Below, in pieces: positions 1 through 6,923 of a DNA stretch of 21,262 bases; position 1 is the first letter of the stretch, and each line of letters begins with the position of its first letter. Source of the DNA: CBDULQ01 sp965368115 (GTDB lineage Bacteria; Pseudomonadota; Gammaproteobacteria; SZUA-229); the NCBI GenBank assembly GCA_965368115.1, contig CBDULQ010000032.1, positions 1 through 21,262 on the forward strand, written 5' to 3'. The notes below the pieces were generated by a model. The model did not search any database. It was given only the letters and a program-made list of their open reading frames with translations, and had not been told where the DNA came from. The translations under genes and the position numbers were made by a program.

Positions 1-798
1 CAGACCGGTGATGCGGTGCTCGGTGGCCTGGCCCTGTTCGCCCTGAGCATGGGTATGGGCGCTCCGCTCATCGCCATCGGTACCTCGGCCGGCAAACTGC
101 TGCCCCGTGCCGGCATGTGGATGGATGCGGTCAAAGCCGTGTTCGGCGTGATGCTGATCGGTGTCGCCATCTGGATGCTGGAACGCATCATTCCAGAAGC
201 GATCAGTCTGGCCCTGTGGGCGGCCCTGTTCATCGTATCCGCGGTGTACATGGGTGCGCTGGAAACCCTGAAAGCGGAAGCCACCGGCTGGACCAGGCTC
301 TGGAAAGGCCTGGGCCTGATTCTGCTGATTTACGGCGCTCTCCTGCTGGTCGGTGCCACCGCCGGCAGCAAGGATATGTTCCAGCCGCTGAAAGGCCTGG
401 CGGCTACCGGCTCGGCGCAGGCGGCGCATCAGGAACTCGCCTTCAAAAAGATCAAGGGCCTGGACGGTCTGAACCAGGCGCTGGCCGATGCCAAAGCCCA
501 GGGCAAACCGGTGATGCTGGATTTCTATGCCGACTGGTGTGTGTCCTGTAAGGAAATGGAGAAATTCACCTTCTCCGATCCGGCCGTGCAAAACATTCTG
601 TCCGATGCGATGCTGCTCAAGGCCGACGTGACACCTAACGATGAACTGGACAAGGAACTCTATAGCCACTTCGGTATCATCGGCCCGCCGGCGATCATCT
701 TTTATGATGCGGCGGGAAATGAAAAGCGTAATTTTCGTGTCGTAGGTTTCATGCCGGCTGAAAAATTCGCACCCCACGTTAATCGTGCCATCCAATAA
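1..798 (+). CDS. dsbD: Thiol:disulfide interchange protein DsbD, C-terminal part (5' end outside window)
   Basis: The frame is open from base 1, so this is the last 265 residues of a longer protein (E. coli DsbD is about 565 residues). The visible N-terminal part has several hydrophobic helices (GGLALFALSMGMGAPL, AVFGVMLIGVAIWML, ISLALWAALFIVSAVYMG, GLILLIYGALLLVG), matching the end of the DsbD membrane domain. A C-terminal thioredoxin domain follows, with the redox pair in ADWCVSCKEME (Cys codons at 538-540 and 547-549) and a cis-Pro region GIIGPPAIIF. DsbD moves electrons from cytoplasmic thioredoxin across the inner membrane to periplasmic DsbC/CcmG-type partners. Only 12 bases separate it from the TlpA-like gene, so the two are probably cotranscribed. 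The tryptophan-cysteine motif and the helix-plus-thioredoxin layout make the call firm. Confidence 0.93.
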   Translation, partial: QTGDAVLGGLALFALSMGMGAPLIAIGTSAGKLLPRAGMWMDAVKAVFGVMLIGVAIWMLERIIPEAISLALWAALFIVSAVYMGALETLKAEATGWTRLWKGLGLILLIYGALLLVGATAGSKDMFQPLKGLAATGSAQAAHQELAFKKIKGLDGLNQALADAKAQGKPVMLDFYADWCVSCKEMEKFTFSDPAVQNILSDAMLLKADVTPNDELDKELYSHFGIIGPPAIIFYDAAGNEKRNFRVVGFMPAEKFAPHVNRAIQ

Positions 799-810
799 AA
801 CCGAGTCATT

Positions 811-1371
811 ATGAATAAGAATGTCATTTTCGTACTGGTCCTGATCATCGCCGCCGTTTCCGGCTTTGCCCTGCAGCGGGTCATGATCGATCAGGAAAAT
901 CAGAACCTGAGTGCCGACAGCGGCGACGCCCCGTCCGGCGATGTCAGCGTCATCGGCCAGCCGCGTCCCGAGTTCACTCTCAAGGACCTGGAAGGCAAGA
1001 TGCGCAACATCAAGGAATGGGACGGCAAGGTCCTGCTGGTCAATTTCTGGGCCACCTGGTGCCCGCCCTGTAAAAAGGAAATTCCCGCTTTCATGGCGCT
1101 GCAGGATCAATACGGTGAGCAGGGCTTCCAGGTGATTGGTGTCGCCATCGACGACGAACAGTCGGTGAAAGATTACGCCGACACCATGGGCATCAACTAC
1201 CCGATCATGGCCGCGGAACTGGAATCGCTGGATATCGCCCGCGCCTACGGCAACCGCATTAGCGCGCTGCCGTTCAGTGCCTTCATCGATCGCGACGGCA
1301 AGATCGTCATGACCCGTCCCGGCGAACTCAGCCAGGAAGAAACCGAACAGATCCTCAAACCGCTGCTATAA
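811..1371 (+). CDS. TlpA/ResA-family periplasmic thioredoxin-like protein
   Basis: This is a 186-residue protein. An N-terminal hydrophobic segment (about residues 5-20) serves as an uncleaved anchor or signal. The thioredoxin fold follows, with active site WCPPC at residues 83-87 in NFWATWCPPCKKE and a cis-proline at about residue 154 (SALPFS). WCPPC and the TLKDLEGK lead-in are typical of TlpA/ResA/CcmG-like reductants that keep periplasmic thiols, including apocytochrome CXXCH cysteines, reduced. It lies directly downstream of dsbD, its likely electron donor. The nearby cytochromes with many CXXCH motifs make a role in haem attachment plausible, but general periplasmic thiol reduction fits equally well. 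The ATG at 811 has no strong ribosome binding site. It starts just before the hydrophobic segment, which supports it. Confidence 0.88.
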   Translation: MNKNVIFVLVLIIAAVSGFALQRVMIDQENQNLSADSGDAPSGDVSVIGQPRPEFTLKDLEGKMRNIKEWDGKVLLVNFWATWCPPCKKEIPAFMALQDQYGEQGFQVIGVAIDDEQSVKDYADTMGINYPIMAAELESLDIARAYGNRISALPFSAFIDRDGKIVMTRPGELSQEETEQILKPLL

Positions 1372-1380
1372 ACCCTTTCG

Positions 1381-1403
1381 GCCACGGGCGTCCGGCCCGT
1401 GGC
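1381..1403. terminator. Intergenic hairpin after the dsbD-tlpA unit, no T-tract
   Basis: A perfect 9-bp stem, GCCACGGGC (1381-1389) with GCCCGTGGC (1395-1403) around a GTCCG loop, starts 9 bases after the tlpA stop. No T-run follows, so it is not a classical intrinsic terminator. It may be a 3'-end stabilising or Rho-assisted structure. Confidence 0.45.
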
Positions 1404-1528
1404 AACCCTTCCCACCGATCGACCCGATGATCCGGGTTATTAAGTACCCTTTAAGAAATTAGGATTATTTTCCCAAATTGCCAAACTTTTCTCAGTAAAT
1501 GGGCCTGCCGCCCACTATTGTTTGCATC
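1404..1528 (+). promoter_or_regulatory. AT-rich leader upstream of the ferredoxin/flavoprotein gene
   Basis: The stretch 1438-1500 is clearly more AT-rich than its surroundings, as expected of a promoter region. It includes TACCCTTTAAGAAATT (1445-1460) and TTCCCAAATTGCCAA (1470-1484). A very similar set of words, TACCTTAAGGAAA and TTCCCAAATTTACCAA, lies at 10614-10664 upstream of the cytochrome operon. I cannot identify a convincing -35/-10 pair. Confidence 0.35.
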
Positions 1529-2848
1529 ATGAACAGTGAATTCGAAATCGCCTCCCTGGCTTACTACCTGATGCCGGTTCTGCTGGTCAGCAGCTATGCC
1601 CTGTATCGTGGCCAGGTACACAAACGTAATCGACTGGTCCTGGAGCGCGCGCAATCGGCCGGGCTGGCGGAACCCGTCTCTTTACATCCCATTTTCGACG
1701 AAGTGAAATGCCTGGGCTGCAAAGCCTGTGTCAGCGCCTGTCCGGAAAAAGACAAACAGGTGATCGGTATCGTCGCCAACAAGGCCCAGCTGGTGAATCC
1801 CTCCCATTGCATCGGCCACGGCGCCTGCAAGAAGGCCTGTCCTTTCGACGCCATCACCCTGGTGTTCGGCTCGGAAAAACGCGGCGTGGATATCCCCATG
1901 GTCAGCGAAAACTTCGAGACCAATATTCCGGGCATTTTCATCGCCGGAGAACTGGGCGGCATGGGGCTGATTCGCAACGCGGTGGAACAGGGCAAGCAGG
2001 CGCTGGCGGCGATCAAACAGTCGCTGCGCAAGAATCAGCCCGATGACGTCCATGACGTGATCATCGTCGGTGCCGGTCCGGCGGGATTTTCCGCATCCCT
2101 GGCTGCGCAGGAGAGCAAACTCAAATACCTGACCCTGGAACAGGACAGCCTGGGCGGCACTGTCTTCAATTTCCCGCGCGGCAAGGTGGTGATGACCCAG
2201 CCCGCCAACCTGCCCATGGTGGGCAAGATCAAGGTCCGTGAAACCTCCAAGGAAGCGCTGCTCAGTATCTGGCAGGACATCGAACAACGCACCCGGGTAC
2301 AGATTCAGTATCGCCAGAAAGTGGATGCCATCGAACGTGCCGAACACGGGTTTACCGTCACCACGCCCAGCGGCCAGTACAAAACACAAACCATACTGCT
2401 GGCCATCGGCCGCCGCGGCACACCGCGTAAACTCGGTGTGTCCGGAGAAGAATTGCCCAAGGTGGTGTATCGACTGATCGATCCGGAACAGTACATCGGC
2501 CACAAGGTGCTCATCGTCGGCGGCGGCGACAGCGCCCTGGAAGCCGCGCTCAGTATCGCCGAGCAACCGGACACCCGGGTTGCCCTGTCCTATCGCAGTG
2601 CTTCGTTTTCCCGCGCCAAGGAAAAGAATCGTCAGCGTATCGAACAGGCTGCGGCCAGTGGTCAGATTCAGGTGCTGTACAGCTCCAATGTCACACACAT
2701 CGACGAACGCTCGGTCACCCTCGCCACTGAGTCCGGTGACCTCACCCTGGATAATGACGCGGTGATCATCAACGCCGGCGGCATTCTCCCCACAGCATTT
2801 CTCAAGGACATCGGCATCGAAGTCGAAACCAAGTTCGGAACCGCCTGA
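1529..2848 (+). CDS. Membrane-anchored ferredoxin / FAD-NAD(P) oxidoreductase
   Basis: A 439-residue protein if started at ATG 1529 (MNSEFEIASL), which I prefer over ATG 1499 because it leads directly into the hydrophobic anchor at about residues 8-26. A ferredoxin-like region follows. Cluster 1 is complete (C61, C64, C67, C71 in CLGCKACVSACP). In cluster 2 (CIGHGACKKACP) His97 takes the place of the second cysteine, leaving C94, C100 and C104. Residues 121-165 (PGIFIAGELGGMGLI) resemble the FAD-binding tail normally found at the C terminus of thioredoxin-reductase-like enzymes. Here they precede the FAD Rossmann motif VIIVGAGPAG (177-186) and the NAD(P) motif IVGGGDSALEA (329-339). The protein probably passes electrons between NAD(P)H, flavin and iron-sulfur centres at the inner membrane. 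Substrate and direction are unknown. Its stop overlaps the start of the ankyrin gene. Confidence 0.85.
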   Translation: MNSEFEIASLAYYLMPVLLVSSYALYRGQVHKRNRLVLERAQSAGLAEPVSLHPIFDEVKCLGCKACVSACPEKDKQVIGIVANKAQLVNPSHCIGHGACKKACPFDAITLVFGSEKRGVDIPMVSENFETNIPGIFIAGELGGMGLIRNAVEQGKQALAAIKQSLRKNQPDDVHDVIIVGAGPAGFSASLAAQESKLKYLTLEQDSLGGTVFNFPRGKVVMTQPANLPMVGKIKVRETSKEALLSIWQDIEQRTRVQIQYRQKVDAIERAEHGFTVTTPSGQYKTQTILLAIGRRGTPRKLGVSGEELPKVVYRLIDPEQYIGHKVLIVGGGDSALEAALSIAEQPDTRVALSYRSASFSRAKEKNRQRIEQAAASGQIQVLYSSNVTHIDERSVTLATESGDLTLDNDAVIINAGGILPTAFLKDIGIEVETKFGTA

Positions 2849-4833
2849 TGAAGAATTTTCTGCACCCGCCTCGTCGTCCGCTGGTCTGCGCCCTGTTATT
2901 GAGCCTGAGTCTGGCGTCGAGTCTACCGGCTGCGGCGGCAACGCTAGAACAGGCCAAACAGATGATCCGCCTGAAAAATTTTCAGGGGGCGCATCGCGTG
3001 CTGCTGGAACTGGCGCGCAAGGGTGATCGCGAAGCCCAGTATCGACTCGCCACCCTGTATCGCAATGGACACGGTGTCGATCGCAATCTGCAACAGGCTT
3101 TCAAATGGTATCGGGCCGCAGCCCGACAACAGCATGTGAAAGCCCAGTACGAACTGGGCATCATGTATAAATCGGCCATGGGTACCGAGCAGGATGTAAA
3201 GAAGGCCGCTTACTGGTTTTCCCGCGCCCAGCAGAATCGACACCCACGTGCAGCGGCTCAGCTCAAGGCATTGAACCAGCCGAGTCTTCCGGAGCAGATC
3301 GATTTTGCGCGGGTTCGTCACGCCATCAGCAAACAGGATAACAACGGCCTGCCGCAGATGTTGCGCGAAATCGATCTGCAGGAACGCGACAGCGCCGGTA
3401 ACAACCTGTTGCATATCGCGGCCCAGTACCACAACACCGACGCGGCCAGCGTACTGATCAAGGCGGGTGTGGATCGCAATCAGCGTAACAAAACAGGTGA
3501 TACCCCGCTGATGATTGCAACCGACCATGACGATGGTGAGCTGATCCACCTGCTCAGCGACCGTGACAACATCAACCTGGGCAACCGGGATCAACAGACC
3601 GCCTTGATACTGGCGGCACGCAATGGCCAGAGCCAGACACTGCGCGCGCTGATCAAAGCCGGCGCGCGGCTGAATTCAAAAGATCGTTTCGGTCATACGG
3701 CGCTGGATTATGCCCAGGCTCGCCAGCATAAAAATGCGCGCCAGATTCTGCTTGCCGCGGGTGCACGGGCCAGTCGTCAACAAACGCAAACCAGCCATCG
3801 CATCAATACCGCGAACAAGACTGATTTTTACAAGGACTGGACCGGGATCATGATTGCCGCCTGGAAAGGCGACCTGGATACGCTGCGTTTCGAACTGAAA
3901 AAATCGGCCCAGATCAACAAACAGGACGCCCAGGGTTTTAGCGCGTTGATGCGCGCCGCAATGAAAGGCCATGCCGAAGCACTGACCCTGTTACTGCAGC
4001 GCGGCGCCAGTGTGAATGCTGCAAACAAACAGGGCCAGAGCGCGTTGATGCTGGCCGCGGATGCCGGTCAGCAAAAATCCATACAGCTGTTGCTCGAGCA
4101 CAAGGCGGAGGTCAACCAGACCAACCGCAGCGGCGCTCATGCATTGATTGCCGCGTCGCGCAACGGACACACACAGGCCATGGACCTGCTACTGAAAAGC
4201 GGCGCCAACATCAACCTGCAACAGAAGAACGGTATGAGCGCCCTGCACTGGGCGGTAAAGAACCAGCATGCGGACAGTGTCGATCTATTATTGAAACGCA
4301 GGGCAAAGACGGAACTGCGTGATGCCCAGGGTCGTGGCGTACTGTTCCTGGCCGCGCAAACCGGGCAGACTGAAATGATGAACCGCCTGGTCGCTGCCGG
4401 TGCCGATGTTAACCTCACCGATCAACACGGCGACAGTTTATTATCCTATATCGCCGAGCACGGTGACGCCGCTGCAGTCACTCGCCTGTTGAAACACGGT
4501 GCGGACGCCAATCGTGCCGGACACGCAGGCAACACGCCACTGATGATCGCCGCCGACAAGGGCCGCCTGGATAATGTCAACGCGCTGCTCGCGTACAGCG
4601 ACAACATCAATCGCAAGAACCAGTACGGTGACACGGCTTTGATCATGGCTTCGCGCAACGGCCATCAGGATGTCGTTGCTCTGCTGCTGCAGAATAAGGC
4701 CGCCACCCAGGTACGCAACAAAAACAAGAACACCGCATTGACCCTGGCGGAACAGGGGCATCACGACGCCATCGTCAAATTACTCAAACAATATGCCGCC
4801 GAATCGGAAAGCATCTGGGATATCATTCGATAA
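2848..4833 (+). CDS. Exported Sel1-like / ankyrin-repeat protein
   Basis: A 661-residue protein whose ATG overlaps the upstream stop (TGATG, 2846-2850), implying translational coupling to the flavoprotein. It has a signal peptide (positive start, hydrophobic core at about residues 11-25, cleavage near PAAAA-T). Two Sel1-type TPR-like repeats follow at about 55-130 (YRLATLYRNGHGV, YELGIMYKSAMGT). From about residue 180 to 655 I count 14 ankyrin-like units with the usual G-TPLMIAA-G and LLL--GA-xN pattern, degenerate at units 4 and 5. Ankyrin and Sel1 repeats bind proteins and have no catalytic role. Export to the periplasm, together with coupling to a redox enzyme, suggests a scaffold or a partner for the nearby electron-transfer proteins. 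That role is inference. The C terminus (SIWDIIR) is unremarkable. Confidence 0.85.
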   Translation: MKNFLHPPRRPLVCALLLSLSLASSLPAAAATLEQAKQMIRLKNFQGAHRVLLELARKGDREAQYRLATLYRNGHGVDRNLQQAFKWYRAAARQQHVKAQYELGIMYKSAMGTEQDVKKAAYWFSRAQQNRHPRAAAQLKALNQPSLPEQIDFARVRHAISKQDNNGLPQMLREIDLQERDSAGNNLLHIAAQYHNTDAASVLIKAGVDRNQRNKTGDTPLMIATDHDDGELIHLLSDRDNINLGNRDQQTALILAARNGQSQTLRALIKAGARLNSKDRFGHTALDYAQARQHKNARQILLAAGARASRQQTQTSHRINTANKTDFYKDWTGIMIAAWKGDLDTLRFELKKSAQINKQDAQGFSALMRAAMKGHAEALTLLLQRGASVNAANKQGQSALMLAADAGQQKSIQLLLEHKAEVNQTNRSGAHALIAASRNGHTQAMDLLLKSGANINLQQKNGMSALHWAVKNQHADSVDLLLKRRAKTELRDAQGRGVLFLAAQTGQTEMMNRLVAAGADVNLTDQHGDSLLSYIAEHGDAAAVTRLLKHGADANRAGHAGNTPLMIAADKGRLDNVNALLAYSDNINRKNQYGDTALIMASRNGHQDVVALLLQNKAATQVRNKNKNTALTLAEQGHHDAIVKLLKQYAAESESIWDIIR

Positions 4834-4884
4834 TTTTTTTCAGATAACGTCCTGGATCATCTTTTCCAAACATCCAGTGACATT

Positions 4885-6906
4885 CTAGAAGGTGTAGATA
4901 TAACCGGCATACAGTCGATAGCTGGTTTCATTCACATCGGCGAGTACCGGGTCGGTCTGGGTTCGGTCTTCATATTCCAGCTGTATTTCCAGCTCCATGT
5001 CGCGATTGTAGCGATACTGTACGCGCACCGATGGCCGCAGCTTGTTGACGTCACGACCGTCATCATAACTCCGGTCTTCATAACGAAAACGTGGATTGAT
5101 GCGCCACTTACGACCGATCCGGTATTTACTGCTCAGATTCAATACCATAACATCCGAACTATAAAATTTGCTGAACCGCAGGTTGGCGATATTGATATCG
5201 TTTTCCAGCCACAGGCTGTTGGCAATGACACCGGCTGAAGCGCTGTATTCGTTGCCGGTGCCTTCGGTGGCCTCGACCCCCAGGGACGCATCGGTGCCGG
5301 ACAGATTGGAAAGGGTCAAGTCGGCATTCACTTCCAGGCGTTCGGACAGGGGTTTACGATACAGGGTCGTCAGTGACTTGTAGGTCGCCGTACGCTGCAG
5401 GGAAAGCTGCTCGATTTCATCTTCATCCAGTGTCTCCAGCAGGTCGTTCAATGTCGATACACCGACCTGCCCCTGCAGAGCGCTGCTCGAACTGAGAAAC
5501 GGGCTCTTGCGATAATCGACGATAACATCCAGTGAAGCCCTGTTTTCCAGCTGACGATTGTAGACCGTCATGAAATAGTTCACGGTGCCGAAGTCGGTGG
5601 AGTAATCGAACAGGCTGAACAGGGATTCGCGTTGAGTCCGATAGCGCAACTCTGCACCCACTTCCTGGCGGTCGACGATACCGTCAGCCATCTGCTGAAT
5701 CGCGTAGACGCTGATGTCCCAGTTATCCTGGAAGGGCCCGATGTCCAGACCCAGTGAATAAAAATATTTGTCCGTAGTGCTAGTCACCGTGGGATGTTTA
5801 TCATAGGGGAATCCGGCTATCAGTTTGATACGGTATTCGGGTGAAAAACGATACCCCAGGTCGACACCATCGAACCGACCCACCACACCACCACTGCGCC
5901 CTTTCTGGCGCCCTGCCCGTGCCTCGACTGTGCGACCCGGCGTTACCACATCGAAATACATGGACAGGATGCGATCGTCATCGGTTTCCGAGTCCTGTAA
6001 ATCGTAAACATGGGTTGCTCCGAAATCGGTGCGCATTTTATAACCCTGGTATGTGGAGCGGCCACCCATGTTGAAATGCGTCGACAGTACCGAGCTGGCA
6101 ACGATGCTACCGAAACGATTGGTATCGATTTCGTCACGATCGTAGAACTGCAGCAAGGTGCCGTAGAATATCCAGTCGGCACTCTGATTAGGCGCCTTGA
6201 ACTCGGGCAACTGATCGCTCGGTTTCCAGCTTGCCGACACCAGTGCCGCCAGGCGCTGACGAACACGATCGGCATCTTCACCACGCGGATAGCGCGCCAG
6301 GTAAATGCGGTATTCCGCCTTGGCATGTGCCAGCTGTCCATTGCGCTCGCGTGCCAGACCGAGATATTCCTGGGCTTCTCGCTGATACACATTGGCGCCG
6401 GAATTCAGGATCTTTGTATACAGTCGAATCGCCTGATCGTATTTTTTACTCACCATGGCCACTCGCGCCTTTTCGATCAGTGCATTGAGTTTTTCCTCAC
6501 CCAGGCTGCCATAGTCCTTCACATCCGCCCTGCTCGCAGCCACGACACCCGATTGACGCAACTGGCTGAGATCTTCCTTTTTAATCACATCCGGCCAGGC
6601 ATCGCGATAAGCCTTCGGCAATTTTGCGATATACGCCAACGCCTGGCGGCGTGACGCGAAAAAACCGAGTCGAATTCGATAGCGGTATTTGCTCTTCGAC
6701 TTAAGGCTGATGGCAAACAACCGCTTGTCACCGTCCAACACCGCATCACGATATTTTTCGACGTTCAAGGGACGCGTCGACGAAGCAAGATTGATCACAT
6801 ATTTATACTGGGTCAATCCATTGACCGCAGCCTGTGCGCTGTTGAACATCAGCATCGTCAGGCACAGTACCAGCCAGGTGTGTACCGGCTTTATTCGAAT
6901 CATCAT
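4885..6906 (-). CDS. Exported SPOR-like / TPR / outer-membrane beta-barrel protein
   Basis: A 673-residue protein, last gene of the cytochrome operon, starting 17 bases after the 14-heme cytochrome. ATGATG offers two adjacent starts (6906 or 6903). The signal peptide is clear, with cleavage near NSAQA-A (about residue 26). Residues about 34-110 look SPOR-like (YVINLASSTR, then YRIRLGFFASRRQALAYI), a fold that binds denuded peptidoglycan in known proteins. Residues about 135-222 form TPR-like helices (YDQAIRLYTKIL, AKAEYRIYLARYP). From about residue 244 to the end the sequence alternates polar and aromatic residues in short strands and finishes with YRLYAGYIYTF. The terminal Phe is typical of outer-membrane barrels. 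Its place beside two multiheme cytochromes suggests a porin-like partner, as in porin-cytochrome conduits, but there is no recognisable similarity to MtrB. Confidence 0.75.
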   Translation of the reverse strand: MMIRIKPVHTWLVLCLTMLMFNSAQAAVNGLTQYKYVINLASSTRPLNVEKYRDAVLDGDKRLFAISLKSKSKYRYRIRLGFFASRRQALAYIAKLPKAYRDAWPDVIKKEDLSQLRQSGVVAASRADVKDYGSLGEEKLNALIEKARVAMVSKKYDQAIRLYTKILNSGANVYQREAQEYLGLARERNGQLAHAKAEYRIYLARYPRGEDADRVRQRLAALVSASWKPSDQLPEFKAPNQSADWIFYGTLLQFYDRDEIDTNRFGSIVASSVLSTHFNMGGRSTYQGYKMRTDFGATHVYDLQDSETDDDRILSMYFDVVTPGRTVEARAGRQKGRSGGVVGRFDGVDLGYRFSPEYRIKLIAGFPYDKHPTVTSTTDKYFYSLGLDIGPFQDNWDISVYAIQQMADGIVDRQEVGAELRYRTQRESLFSLFDYSTDFGTVNYFMTVYNRQLENRASLDVIVDYRKSPFLSSSSALQGQVGVSTLNDLLETLDEDEIEQLSLQRTATYKSLTTLYRKPLSERLEVNADLTLSNLSGTDASLGVEATEGTGNEYSASAGVIANSLWLENDINIANLRFSKFYSSDVMVLNLSSKYRIGRKWRINPRFRYEDRSYDDGRDVNKLRPSVRVQYRYNRDMELEIQLEYEDRTQTDPVLADVNETSYRLYAGYIYTF

Positions 6907-6923
6907 TTAGTACCAGCCCCCAA

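Noticed and set aside
1682..2941. Long open frame (419 codons) on the minus strand
   Set aside because: It lies wholly antisense to the ferredoxin/flavoprotein, whose motifs are clear, and shows low-complexity Gly/Asp-rich sequence typical of a shadow frame.
4852..4877. CTGGAT/ATCCAG inverted repeat between the convergent ankyrin and barrel genes
   Set aside because: The stem has only 6 bp with a 14-base loop, and the T-run at 4834-4840 is on the wrong side for termination in either direction.
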